A stretch of 64,000 nt of DNA. Source: Enterococcus ureilyticus (GTDB lineage Bacteria; Bacillota; Bacilli; Lactobacillales; Enterococcaceae). Where the stretch lies: the NCBI RefSeq assembly GCF_001730315.1, contig NZ_MIKC01000042.1, forward strand, positions 62,001-126,000, read 5' to 3'. The translations under genes were made by a program, and so were the position numbers. Below are positions 42,390 through 51,790 of this stretch, one piece after another; positions within the stretch are counted from its first letter, which is position 1, and each line of letters starts with the position of its first letter. The notes under the pieces are model-generated. The model saw nothing but the letters and a program-made list of their open reading frames with translations. It made no database searches and had not been told where the DNA came from.

Positions 42390-43810
42390 GTAAAATCAGT
42401 GAATTTTTCAAAGAACAACCAGTTATTATCGATCTTGGAATTGAATCATTTCAAGAAGAACTAATAGAACAACAGGTACAAGCAACCTATTTAAATTGGG
42501 CACCACCAGGACGAGGCAAAGCCAATATCTTAGCTGCTTTAGAAAAAATAGAAACACCAGAAAACTTAGAAAAAATTCGGAAAGCCAATGAAGAAGCCGT
42601 TCACCGAATCATTTCGTCTCAAGTTTCATTGATTGGCTATGATCAGGCGATCAATGTGGTTCCAGGGATGACTAAAAAGACAATTTTACATGCGGGACCA
42701 CCGATTACTTGGGCTAAAATGAACGGTCCGATGAAAGGAGCGGTCAAAGGTGCTTTAGTTTTCGAAGGCTTAGCAAAAGATTTAGAAGAGGCCGAACGAG
42801 TGGGTACCTCAGGTGAAATTATCTTTTCTCCCTGCCATGAACACCAATGTGTTGGCTCAATGGCAGGGGTAACGTCAGCTTCAATGTATGTGCATATCGT
42901 GGAAAATAAAACGTATGGGAACTTAGCCTTTACTAACTTAAGTGAACAAATGTCTAAGATTTTACGGATGGGTGCAAATGATGAAAGCGTGATTGAGCGG
43001 CTGATTTGGATGCGGGATGTTTTTGGTCCGATTTTGCGAGATGCCATGGAATTATGTAAAGAGGGTATTGATTTGAAATATATGCTAGCTCAATCGCTGC
43101 ATATGGGTGATGAATGTCACAATCGAAATAATGCGGGGACAACACTATTGATCCAAGCATTAACACCATACATTATTCAAACCGATCATTCGACTGCCGA
43201 AATGAAGGAAGTCTTTGATTTTGTTGCGAGCAGCGATTATTTTTCAGGACCGACTTGGATGGCAATGTGTAAAGCTGCCTTAGATTCAGCTGTAGGGATT
43301 CCTTATAGTACAGTTGTGACGACAATGGCTAGAAACGGTACTGAATTTGGTATTCATATTAGCGGGATTGAAGGGAATCCTTGGTTTGTCGGACCTTCAC
43401 AAAAAGTGATTGGACCAATGTTTGCTGGCTATAAACCAGAAGATGCTGGACTTGATATAGGCGATAGTGCGATTACTGAAACATATGGAATTGGTGGTTT
43501 TGCAATGGCAGCAGCCCCTGCAATCGTTGCGCTTGTCGGGGGAACTATCGAAGACGCCTTACGTTTTTCAATGGAGATGCAAGGAATCACGACCGCGGAA
43601 AACCCTAATATTACGATTCCTACTTTAGACTTTATGGGCATTCCATCGGGAATCGATAGCTTGAAAGTCATCCAAACAAACACTTTGCCGATCATCAATA
43701 CTGCTATTGCTCATAAAGAAGCTGGAATCGGTATGATCGGTGCAGGGATTACACATCCACCGATGGAAGCTTTTGAAAAAGCAATCGTGGCTTTTAGCCA
43801 ACAACTATAA
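42386..43810 (+). CDS. DUF1116 protein (YlbE/AllG-like carbamoyltransferase subunit)
   Basis: A 474-residue DUF1116 protein. Family-typical segments are WAPPGRGKANILAALE, ILHAGPPITWAKMNGPMKGA, FSPCHEHQCVGSMAGVTS and LHMGDECHNRNNAGT. Histidine- and cysteine-rich motifs (SPCHEHQC, GDECHNRN) may hold the catalytic or metal site. It overlaps the FdrA gene by 4 nt, so the two subunits should be made in equal amounts. The reaction is inferred from AllG of E. coli; related Firmicute pairs may use another carbamoylated substrate. Confidence 0.84.
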   Translation: MSKISEFFKEQPVIIDLGIESFQEELIEQQVQATYLNWAPPGRGKANILAALEKIETPENLEKIRKANEEAVHRIISSQVSLIGYDQAINVVPGMTKKTILHAGPPITWAKMNGPMKGAVKGALVFEGLAKDLEEAERVGTSGEIIFSPCHEHQCVGSMAGVTSASMYVHIVENKTYGNLAFTNLSEQMSKILRMGANDESVIERLIWMRDVFGPILRDAMELCKEGIDLKYMLAQSLHMGDECHNRNNAGTTLLIQALTPYIIQTDHSTAEMKEVFDFVASSDYFSGPTWMAMCKAALDSAVGIPYSTVVTTMARNGTEFGIHISGIEGNPWFVGPSQKVIGPMFAGYKPEDAGLDIGDSAITETYGIGGFAMAAAPAIVALVGGTIEDALRFSMEMQGITTAENPNITIPTLDFMGIPSGIDSLKVIQTNTLPIINTAIAHKEAGIGMIGAGITHPPMEAFEKAIVAFSQQL

Positions 43811-43831
43811 AAAGTAGAAAGGAGTAAAGCG

Positions 43832-44974
43832 ATGGACACAATAGAAACAAATCAATCATTACTACAAGCAGTGGAGAAAAGTGAAAAAAAACAAGTTTTG
43901 GAGTTGCTAAACGAAGGCTTGGATGTCTCTTTGACTGATGAAACAGGCCGCTCGCTTTTGATGTTGGCAGTCCAACAGAATGATCTTTCAATGGTCAAAA
44001 CATTATTAGCTTTTGGAGCAGATGTGAATCAGCGGGACAATACACAGCTAACGCCGTTTATCTGCGCTGCTGCGAACGGATTTGATGAAATCGTTCGTGA
44101 GATTCTTAAAACAGGAACCGCTGATTTAGCTTTAGTCAATCGTTTTGGCGGAACCGCTCTTTTACCCTCCAGTGAAAAAGGCTATTTAAAAACGGTTCAG
44201 CTATGTTTGACTGCAGGAGTACCAGTCAATCATGTGAATCGCCTAGGCTGGTCAGCTTTATTAGAGGCGGTGATTTTAGGCAACAACGGTTTTTTGTATC
44301 AGGATGTGATTCGAGAACTCGTTCAGCATCAGGCAGACAGTACTCAAGTTGACGCTACTGGTAAAAATACTCGTGATTATGCACGTGAAGCTGGACACGA
44401 TGAGCTGATTACCATTCTAGATAAACAAGAAGTCCTAGAAGAAAGTTTTACTAAAATCAGAAGCTATTTACGTCACGATGAGCTGACAAAAGCGCTAAAA
44501 GTATTGAAAACGTTAGACCAAACAAATTTAACCGTTCTGTATTATTTGGGTTATACGTATCAACGAGCAAAAGACTACCCTAAAGCGCTTGAGTATTATA
44601 AAAAAGGTTGGTCAAAAGACGAGCAATTTGCTTTTTATGTAGGAAATAGTTATCGTATGATGGGTGCGACAGAACAAGCATTACAAGTATATGATCAAGC
44701 AATAGCAACGGATCAAAGCTTCTTTTACCGCTATCATAAATCTAATTTTTTAAGAGAATTAGGGCGACATGAAGAAGCTGTCCAACTAATGGATAACTTA
44801 CTAGCTGACTACCCTGAACGAGTTGATTTTTATTTTCATAAGGCCAATAGTCTACGTAGTTTGAACCGACATCAAGAAGCCATTCAAGCAATGGAAAGAG
44901 CAGTTCAAATCGATCCAGAAAATCCATTATTTTCAGAACACCTTGCTCAATCACTTCAGTTAGTAAAAAACTAA
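43832..44974 (+). CDS. Ankyrin-repeat plus TPR protein within the carbamoyltransferase operon
   Basis: A 380-residue soluble repeat protein. Residues 1-200 contain about five ankyrin repeats (for example DETGRSLLMLAVQQNDLSMV and NTQLTPFICAAANGFDEIV). Residues 205-380 contain about five TPR-like helical pairs (YYLGYTYQRAKDYPKALEYY, FYFHKANSLRSLNRHQEAIQ). No enzyme motif is present. It sits between the carbamoyltransferase and the permease gene with short gaps, so it is co-expressed. A scaffold or adaptor for the neighbouring enzymes is possible but unproven. AAAGGAG is at the start. Confidence 0.85.
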   Translation: MDTIETNQSLLQAVEKSEKKQVLELLNEGLDVSLTDETGRSLLMLAVQQNDLSMVKTLLAFGADVNQRDNTQLTPFICAAANGFDEIVREILKTGTADLALVNRFGGTALLPSSEKGYLKTVQLCLTAGVPVNHVNRLGWSALLEAVILGNNGFLYQDVIRELVQHQADSTQVDATGKNTRDYAREAGHDELITILDKQEVLEESFTKIRSYLRHDELTKALKVLKTLDQTNLTVLYYLGYTYQRAKDYPKALEYYKKGWSKDEQFAFYVGNSYRMMGATEQALQVYDQAIATDQSFFYRYHKSNFLRELGRHEEAVQLMDNLLADYPERVDFYFHKANSLRSLNRHQEAIQAMERAVQIDPENPLFSEHLAQSLQLVKN

Positions 44975-44998
44975 GGAAATGTATTGGAGGAAAAGACA

Positions 44999-46441
44999 AT
45001 GGAATCAGTAGAAAAACAAACAATTGTCACGGCCCCTACTTACTCAGCTGAATTATTACCCAAAACAGGAGCAGATAAAAATTGGGGGATCTTTCATTAT
45101 ATGACATTATGGATGGGCGCTGTTCATAATATTTTGTCGTATATGACTGTAGCTGGCTTCTTTTTATTAGGGTTAAATACAAAACAAGTTTTGTCAGCGG
45201 TGATGCTATCGGCCTTGATCGTTTCGCTTTTCTATGTATTGAATGGCGTAGCATCGGCTAAATATGGCTTGCCATTTCCAATGTTGTTGCGCGCGGTTTT
45301 TGGCGTAAAGGGTGCGATCATTCCTTCGTTATGTCGGGGCTTGATTGCAGGAGTTGTGTTCTTTGGCACTCAAAGTGTTGTCAGTGCACAATCTTTAGAT
45401 GTCTTGTTTAGTCGGATTTTTCCTAACTACATGAATATCGGTGGTGGGATGACGATTTTAGGAATGGCTGCACCTACGATGCTGAGTTATCTGCTTGTTT
45501 GGTGTGTGACGGTTGCGTTGTTTTTAGGTGGAACAAAAGTCTTGGATAAATTTGGTAACTGGTCTTCACCGATCGTGTATGTTTTTATTGTTGGTGCTGC
45601 TGTGTGGACGATACAAATTGCTGGTGGTTTTGGTCCGATCTTAGCTTATTCACCAGCGAATGCTACAACAAGTCCGATTGTTTTTATTGCTTGTGTCAGT
45701 GCTTTGGTCTCAAACTGGGCAGGCCCGATTGTAAATATTGGTGATTTTACTCAAAAAGCGAAAACACCAAAAGCGATGATTATCGGTTTGCCATTAGGCT
45801 TTATTCTCTCTTATATATTGTTTGCGATAACCTGTGTTGGATTGATTGCGGGGACACAAATTGCATTTGGAGAACCGATTTTCAATATTGTCAATGCCTT
45901 TGATAAGATCGAAAATACGTTTGCGGTCTTTGTCTTGATCTTAGCCTTGAATATGGGGGCGCTTGCTTTCGTCGTTTTTGGGAATCTATTCCCAGCAGGA
46001 TTGCAAATGTCATCCTTATTTCCTAAAGTACTTGATGTGAAAAAAGCGGGCGTTCTGACTGCGATAATTGGCACGATGATTTTACCTTGGAAATTAGTAG
46101 AAAATGCTGCGACATTATTTTATTTTTATAGTTTTATCGGTTCGATGTTTGGCCCTATTGCAGGGATCATGTTGGCTAGTTTTTATGTTGAACATAAACA
46201 AACCATTAATTTAGAGACGATTTATGTTGAAGAAGGAGATCTGGGGGAGTTTAAATCGGGCTATAATAAGGTGGCGATGATTACTTTAGCGATTAGTTTT
46301 GTGATTACGATGTCGGGTGCATTTTTACAATCAGTATCATTTTTGAAAACGATCAATGATTTTGCTTTCTTTTCAGGATTGATCTTTTCGTTTGTTACGT
46401 ACAGCATTCTTAGTAAAGTGGTGAAAGGAGAAAAAATATGA
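44999..46441 (+). CDS. NCS1-family nucleobase/allantoin-type permease
   Basis: A 480-residue permease with 12 hydrophobic segments, of the NCS1 family (cytosine, uracil, allantoin, hydantoin transporters). Family landmarks are NWGIFHYMTLWMGAVHNI in the first span, KYGLPFPMLLRAVFG, and SNWAGPIVNIGDFTQKAKTP in the middle. The substrate should be the compound fed to this catabolic operon. The start is ATG 44999 after GGAGG; the TTG at 44984 is upstream of that site. Its end overlaps the next gene by ATGA. The exact substrate cannot be read from the sequence. Confidence 0.9.
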   Translation: MESVEKQTIVTAPTYSAELLPKTGADKNWGIFHYMTLWMGAVHNILSYMTVAGFFLLGLNTKQVLSAVMLSALIVSLFYVLNGVASAKYGLPFPMLLRAVFGVKGAIIPSLCRGLIAGVVFFGTQSVVSAQSLDVLFSRIFPNYMNIGGGMTILGMAAPTMLSYLLVWCVTVALFLGGTKVLDKFGNWSSPIVYVFIVGAAVWTIQIAGGFGPILAYSPANATTSPIVFIACVSALVSNWAGPIVNIGDFTQKAKTPKAMIIGLPLGFILSYILFAITCVGLIAGTQIAFGEPIFNIVNAFDKIENTFAVFVLILALNMGALAFVVFGNLFPAGLQMSSLFPKVLDVKKAGVLTAIIGTMILPWKLVENAATLFYFYSFIGSMFGPIAGIMLASFYVEHKQTINLETIYVEEGDLGEFKSGYNKVAMITLAISFVITMSGAFLQSVSFLKTINDFAFFSGLIFSFVTYSILSKVVKGEKI

Positions 46442-46929
46442 ACTATATGAAAATGGCAGCGGCGGCTACAGTTGCTGGAATGAAAAAAAACGATGGCGGG
46501 CCTTTTGGCGCAACCTTAGTTAGAAATGGTGAAGTGATTGTTTCAGTCAGTAATACAATGATGAAAGATACCGATCCGTCTGCACATGCAGAAATGGTTG
46601 CTGTCAGAGAAGCTTGTAAAAGGTTGGATACGATGGATCTGTCAGATTGTGAAATCTATGCAACATGTGAACCCTGTCCGATGTGTGTTGGGGCTATTTT
46701 ATGGGCAGGAATTAAAACGGTTTATTATTCGAATACTAGGAACGATGCTGCAAAACATGGCTTTTCAGATATGCATTTGCGAAACTATTTAGATGGCTCG
46801 GATCAAGCGCCATTGACAATGGTTCATACAGGTAGTTGTCCAGAGTGTGATGCACTGTGGGAGACGTTTGACCAGCTTAATTCTGGTAAGACAGAGAATG
46901 TTGGCGAGAGCGGAAGCAGATCGTCATAG
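46438..46929 (+). CDS. Guanine deaminase-like CDA-superfamily enzyme (GuaD-like)
   Basis: A 163-residue zinc deaminase. The ligands are H50 and E52 in AHAEM and C80 and C83 in CEPCPMC. GGPFGATLVRNGEV and TRNDAAKHGFSDMHL are like Bacillus GuaD, which converts guanine to xanthine. The C-terminal 15 residues are anomalous (GKTENVGESGSRSS). They are translated from what was the start of a carbamate kinase gene in another frame, so this protein has probably acquired a new tail after a deletion. It overlaps the permease gene by 4 nt. Confidence 0.87.
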   Translation: MNYMKMAAAATVAGMKKNDGGPFGATLVRNGEVIVSVSNTMMKDTDPSAHAEMVAVREACKRLDTMDLSDCEIYATCEPCPMCVGAILWAGIKTVYYSNTRNDAAKHGFSDMHLRNYLDGSDQAPLTMVHTGSCPECDALWETFDQLNSGKTENVGESGSRSS

Positions 46930-47274
46930 CGCTTGGTGGTAAGGCTAGTTTGAAAAGTGATCCCATAGCGCGCGAGCTTAACTAAAGGCATTCAAAACAC
47001 AGCTGACACACTGATTATTTTACTAGGTGCGGCAACTGTTTTTGTCAACTATAGTCAACCCAATCATAAAAGGTTAGAAACAGTTAGGATCGCAGAAATA
47101 AAACAACATATTGATGAAGAATAAGTTGCTCCTGGCAGTATGCTTCAAAAGGTAGAAGCAACAGTTGAATTTGCCAAAATGAAGCCAACGAATAAAGCTG
47201 GGACCACGTTGTTGGACATTCTAAAGCAATTTATAGTTGTACAAAAAAATTTAAACTTCGTTAGTGATTCTTAG
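46908..47274 (+). pseudogene. Carbamate kinase remnant (middle deleted)
   Basis: One frame from 46908 reads as a carbamate kinase N-terminus (RKQIVIALGGKASLKSDPIA), then stops. From about 46990 the C-terminal part follows (ADTLIILLGAATVFVNYSQP, then VAPGSMLQKVEATVEFAKMK), itself broken by TAA at 47122. About half of the normal 310 residues is gone. Carbamate kinase would turn carbamoyl phosphate from the upstream carbamoyltransferase into ATP. Its loss leaves the pathway without this step in the window. Confidence 0.85.
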
Positions 47275-47300
47275 AGTGGAGCCTGTCTCCACTCTTTTCT
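47273..47300 (+). terminator. Rho-independent terminator after the carbamate kinase remnant
   Basis: AGAGTGGAG (47273-47281) pairs with CTCCACTCT (47287-47295), followed by TTTCTT. Confidence 0.8.
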
Positions 47301-47506
47301 TATGAGCATCCAATTCTATGACTTTAAATAATAAACAGAAAATCTAATAAAAAAGGAATGGAACGATTAGTAAACAAGAAATCTTTTTTATTGTTCATAG
47401 TTGTTTTAGTCAGCGGAAGCTAAACAAATAGAACAAAAGCTAAAGTAAGCTTTGCCTTTTTTTATGGTTGTGAGTAAAATAAAAATAACTTTATAAAACC
47501 TTTTTA

Positions 47507-47515
47507 TGATATAAT
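47507..47515 (+). promoter_or_regulatory. Extended -10 promoter element of the second adhesin gene
   Basis: TGATATAAT without a good -35. The 11-mer TATGATATAAT also precedes the first adhesin gene. A shared activator, perhaps the Mga-like protein, is possible. Confidence 0.5.
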
Positions 47516-47545
47516 GTTTTTAAAACTGGAAAAAGGAGAGGCTTT

Positions 47546-50500
47546 ATGAAGAAAAAAATAATAAGAATGTTGGTTCTATTACTTGTGTTGGTTCAAGTAA
47601 TAGATGTAATTGGTATGTTTAGGTACTTAACTATCGCATATGCTGAAGAAACGGTTACTGATACAGTGGCGGAAGAAGTTAGTAGAAATGAGGAGAAACC
47701 GGAAGAACTAGCTACATCGATAGAAACGAAAGAAGACATCGATGCATCTGAGCTTTTGGAAAAACCAACGCTAGATGTTCCAGAAAAAAAATTATTTGCT
47801 AGTGATGAGAATCAACCAATAGCAGATGATCGAAATGAAGAAGGCCTTGTAAGAGTTAGTGAAAATGAAGAGATTCTGAAAAATAAAAATTACGAATTAA
47901 CAACAGATTTTTATCCTCAGTTAGATAACGCTGATGGAACACCTAAATTAGATTATCTGGTAGGCGAAGAAATTATCTTGTACTCTAAACTAGAAATTTC
48001 CAGTGGCTATTTTCCATCTAAGCAAGTGAAATTTAGAGTGACATTAGCCAAAAAATATTTTCAGTATTTTGGAGTCGTTTCAGGTGGGCTAACCTTTCCA
48101 GTAAACAGCGAGCTTTCAGAAGATAGCGAGAATATTTATTTAGATATTACTATAGATGATGTTAAAACAGGCATAAATTTAGCTATCCCTTTCAGAGTGA
48201 AGCTTCTATCTAATCGGTTGTATTATGGAACTAAAGTCCCAATAACTCAAACGCTTTACGATCATAATGGGGAAGTATTAACAGAAAATTCTCTTGATTT
48301 AAAAGCGATAACGACGAATAGAAGGATTAGTTTTATTTATGGATCGTTATCTCAAAAGGTACCTAATGAATATGTTAACCAGGACAAATTAATTAGCTCA
48401 GATTTTATTGATGAAGTATCATATAGTATCTTTAGAGATAAATATACTGATGTAGGAGCTTCCTTAGTTGAAGTAAAGTTAACAGAAAACGTCATATTTA
48501 AGAAGGAAGACAATGATTCGGCATGGACATATGATGCTGTAAACCATTCAATTAGCGGGGAGTTTAAGTATAATATTTATACAAGTGGTGTATTTAAAGT
48601 CAGATATAAAAATGTTTATACGGAAACATCAGATTACCCTGTCCAATTCACCGGCAGTGTCAATGTACTGAACGAGCAAGGGGAAATTGAAACAAGCTTG
48701 GAAAAAACTAGTTCAGTTCAACAAAGAAAATTTTTTTCACAAGGCGTTGGTGCCACTACTAATAAATGGATGAGCTGGAAGAATTCTGATTCTAGATATT
48801 ATATAAAAGAAAATAAGGATAAGGAACTAAGTGGCTGGATACGAGCCAATCACAACGGAGAAAAAGGTGGAATTTTTTTAAATACAATAGAAGATGTACC
48901 GACAAAAGTAGAGGGCTCTTCTCCGTTTACTCTTACGGAAGTTTGGTTGAGTACTGTTGGCAATCTGGCAAACACAGATAAAAATAAAGTATATGGTATC
49001 ACTGAAGCAGGTGAAAAAACGTTAATTGCTGAGAATATAGGCAGTACGGCTTTTGTCTTAAAAGATCCGCAGCCTTTTGGATCGTTTTATATTGAATTTG
49101 ACAAGGCGGTGGAATTAACCAGCTCAACTGATCAAGTTACATTAAATTTTTCTGCTAAACGAAGTTCAGCGTATTGGAAATATTTAAGTGAAAATTTATC
49201 TTCAGGGGCTCATTCGACAGGTAATAGAGGAAACCTTTACTATACTGACAAGGATGGTAATGTGAGAGAAAGTACTTCAAGTTCTTGGATTTATACTTAT
49301 AAGCCTGTGAATACACTTAGCTTTTCAGGCGTATTAGATAAACCAACCGTATTTCTTGGTGAGCAATTTGAGATGGCATTGTATACTAGTGTAAGTAGCC
49401 CTACAAACCCTACTCTAATAAACCCTAAACTCTATGTCATACTTCCAAGAGGATTAGAATTAGTAGACTTTTTTTATGATACCGATAGTTTAAGGTATAC
49501 GGAAAAGAAGAATTTTAAGAATAGTGGAAAGACAGCAATTGTTGTCGAACCAAAGACAGAGTTGAAATTAAAGGATTTTGAAAAAATATTTAATTCAAAT
49601 AAAACAAAGCTATCCTTGCGGTTCAATAATGCTGCCAATTATGGTAATCAATCAATTGAATCCTATTTGACTTATGAGAATAATGGGGATGAAGGAATAA
49701 AGATGAGTGCATGGTCATATCAGCCATCTGAATCAGATCCTTATCAAATTATTAGTGAAGCCACCGAAAAAAAAGAGTTATTAGCCTATTCAAAACCTAT
49801 TAGTCTGATTCCGCCAAGCAGTGTGTTTGTAGATACAGCTGCATCAGTCAATGAACAACAAGGGTTCGTTCACGGCAAAACAGACGCTGTTGATCAAGGA
49901 GATCAGTTTAAACAAAAGTTATCTATCCTAAATTACAGTAATAAAGCTGTTCCTAGTTTAACTGGCATCAACATTTTACCTCATGCAGGGGACTTAAGTA
50001 CTGTAGCAAACGAAGACGGAGAGTATATTCCGAGAGGCTCAGATTTAGGGTATCTATTAGATGGAGAAGTAGAAGGACCAGATGGCTATACGGTTTATTA
50101 TTCATACGATAAACCATCACATCTGATGGCGGAAAATAAGAATAAAAAATGGCAACAACAAGGCTCAAAAATTGACTATAATAAAGTCACGATGATTAAA
50201 ATCGAGTTAACAAATGGCTTGTTAGAAAAAAATCAAGAGGTCGATTTTACTTTTCCAGTCAAAGTACCAATCAATAAGTCAATTAAGCATAATGATAAAA
50301 TGGTTAATACCTTTACGGTAACGACGAATGATACCAACTGGATTGAATCAAGAGGGTCAGAAATTCCGGTAACAGCCTATTCGGTCAAAGGTTCAGTTTA
50401 TCGAGACAAAAATAAAAATAGTCAAAAAGATTCAGATGAACCCTTTTTGGTAGGATACGAAGTAGAGTTGGAACAAGAGGAAGCAACAGAACCAATTGCG

Positions 50501-51517
50501 AAACAATTGACAAATAGTCGAGGAGAATATGATTTTTCACCTGTTCCTGCTAGAGGGGACTACACTGTTCGAATCAAAACTAAAGAAGGAGATGTCATCT
50601 CTGAATACTTACAGAGCAGCGAAGAGATAGTAGCAACAGACGTAAAACTTGATCCAGCAAATAATCAAGAGGGGATCGCAGCAGTCACTTTAGCACCAGA
50701 AGCTATTTCTCATACGATCAACATCGGTATTTATTCTGATCTTCCGATTTTAGGGACGGTGGAATTAACCAAAATAGATAGTGTAACAAAACAGGTGTTA
50801 GCTGGAGCTAACTTCCGTTTTGAGCAAGTCGATGGTGCAATAATCGAAGCTGACATAGCAACAGATGCAGAAGGTAAAATACGTCTAGAAAATGTACCAT
50901 TAGGAGAGTATCAACTTGTAGAAACGGCTGCTCCGTTTGGATATGAGCTAGATTCAACACCAATTAGAGTTGAACTGCTAGATGAAGCGATAGTAAAACT
51001 AACGAAAGAAAATACGCCGATTCTTGTTTCTCCTAGCCTTCTTGGTTCCGCAGAGCTGATGAAAATAGATGGTGTAACAAAAGAAGCTTTATCTGGGGCT
51101 GTGTTCCAATTAGAAAGAGCAGATGGGCTCGTCGTCCAAAAAGAGTTAGTTACCAATACAGAAGGGAAAATAATAGTAACAGATTTACCATTAGGAAACT
51201 ACCAGTTTGTAGAGACTGCCGCACCAACTGATTATAAACTAGACGTTGAACCTGTTTCATTTGAAGTGACAACAGCTAGAACCACAGTTCAAGTCACAAA
51301 AGAAAATGTTAAAAAATCTGAATCAATCCTCCAACTTTCAACAATGAAGCAACAAGGAAATGATACAGGGAATAAAACAAGATTGCTACCAGCTACAGGG
51401 GAACAAGCATTAACCAAGCTTATCAACCTAGGATATGTTCTCTTATTTTTACTTTTACTATGGATGTTCTCGAAAAAAGTTCACGGAGAGTACTATAACG
51501 ATAAATTGAACTACTAA
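47546..51517 (+). CDS. LPXTG-anchored surface protein with CnaB/SpaA-like domains
   Basis: A 1323-residue cell-wall protein. The signal peptide (1-33) ends AYA. An acidic stretch, a long beta-rich N-terminal region (about 115-940), a SdrD-type B domain (about 945-1050; GSVYRDKNKNSQKDSDEPF) and two CnaB/SpaA-like domains (about 1069-1165 and 1167-1265) follow. Each CnaB domain has the isopeptide-type lysine (VELTKID, AELMKID) and glutamate (YQLVETAAP, YQFVETAAP). The sorting signal is LPATG near 1280, then a hydrophobic segment and a basic tail. AAGGAGAGG is before the ATG. It is likely an adhesin; the ligand is unknown. Confidence 0.93.
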   Translation: MKKKIIRMLVLLLVLVQVIDVIGMFRYLTIAYAEETVTDTVAEEVSRNEEKPEELATSIETKEDIDASELLEKPTLDVPEKKLFASDENQPIADDRNEEGLVRVSENEEILKNKNYELTTDFYPQLDNADGTPKLDYLVGEEIILYSKLEISSGYFPSKQVKFRVTLAKKYFQYFGVVSGGLTFPVNSELSEDSENIYLDITIDDVKTGINLAIPFRVKLLSNRLYYGTKVPITQTLYDHNGEVLTENSLDLKAITTNRRISFIYGSLSQKVPNEYVNQDKLISSDFIDEVSYSIFRDKYTDVGASLVEVKLTENVIFKKEDNDSAWTYDAVNHSISGEFKYNIYTSGVFKVRYKNVYTETSDYPVQFTGSVNVLNEQGEIETSLEKTSSVQQRKFFSQGVGATTNKWMSWKNSDSRYYIKENKDKELSGWIRANHNGEKGGIFLNTIEDVPTKVEGSSPFTLTEVWLSTVGNLANTDKNKVYGITEAGEKTLIAENIGSTAFVLKDPQPFGSFYIEFDKAVELTSSTDQVTLNFSAKRSSAYWKYLSENLSSGAHSTGNRGNLYYTDKDGNVRESTSSSWIYTYKPVNTLSFSGVLDKPTVFLGEQFEMALYTSVSSPTNPTLINPKLYVILPRGLELVDFFYDTDSLRYTEKKNFKNSGKTAIVVEPKTELKLKDFEKIFNSNKTKLSLRFNNAANYGNQSIESYLTYENNGDEGIKMSAWSYQPSESDPYQIISEATEKKELLAYSKPISLIPPSSVFVDTAASVNEQQGFVHGKTDAVDQGDQFKQKLSILNYSNKAVPSLTGINILPHAGDLSTVANEDGEYIPRGSDLGYLLDGEVEGPDGYTVYYSYDKPSHLMAENKNKKWQQQGSKIDYNKVTMIKIELTNGLLEKNQEVDFTFPVKVPINKSIKHNDKMVNTFTVTTNDTNWIESRGSEIPVTAYSVKGSVYRDKNKNSQKDSDEPFLVGYEVELEQEEATEPIAKQLTNSRGEYDFSPVPARGDYTVRIKTKEGDVISEYLQSSEEIVATDVKLDPANNQEGIAAVTLAPEAISHTINIGIYSDLPILGTVELTKIDSVTKQVLAGANFRFEQVDGAIIEADIATDAEGKIRLENVPLGEYQLVETAAPFGYELDSTPIRVELLDEAIVKLTKENTPILVSPSLLGSAELMKIDGVTKEALSGAVFQLERADGLVVQKELVTNTEGKIIVTDLPLGNYQFVETAAPTDYKLDVEPVSFEVTTARTTVQVTKENVKKSESILQLSTMKQQGNDTGNKTRLLPATGEQALTKLINLGYVLLFLLLLWMFSKKVHGEYYNDKLNY

Positions 51518-51545
51518 TTTACACATTAAAACCAAAAATAATCTC

Positions 51546-51578
51546 AAGAGTGAGGACTTGTCTTCGCTCTTTTTTTGC
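51546..51578 (+). terminator. Rho-independent terminator after the second adhesin
   Basis: AAGAGTGAGGAC pairs imperfectly with GTCTTCGCTCTT, followed by seven Ts. Confidence 0.75.
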
Positions 51579-51790
51579 AAGTTTAGATTCTATAGTTATT
51601 TTACTTCAAAAAATTGAAGCTAAACAGCGTATTCTCTAGAATATCCGCTAGTAATCTGCTACAATGATTGAGAAGAATTTTTTAAGAAGAGTCTCTATCC
51701 TAAGGAGCTTAGCAACCTAGGCATAGCGACACTACACTAACGTTTCGATTAACCTATTGATCGAACCTTAAAGAAAGAGGAGAAAATAAC

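Larger units (their letters stand above)
46930..47545. other. Gap after the deaminase gene
   Basis: The first 340 bp are the carbamate kinase wreck. The stretch 47301-47545 has no credible ORF. It carries an extended -10 element (TGATATAAT, 47507-47515) for the adhesin gene. Confidence 0.7.

Noticed and set aside
51581-51790. T-box or other riboswitch before efp
   Set aside because: A small hairpin is present, but there is no T-box sequence (TGGNACCGCG) and no terminator next to the gene.
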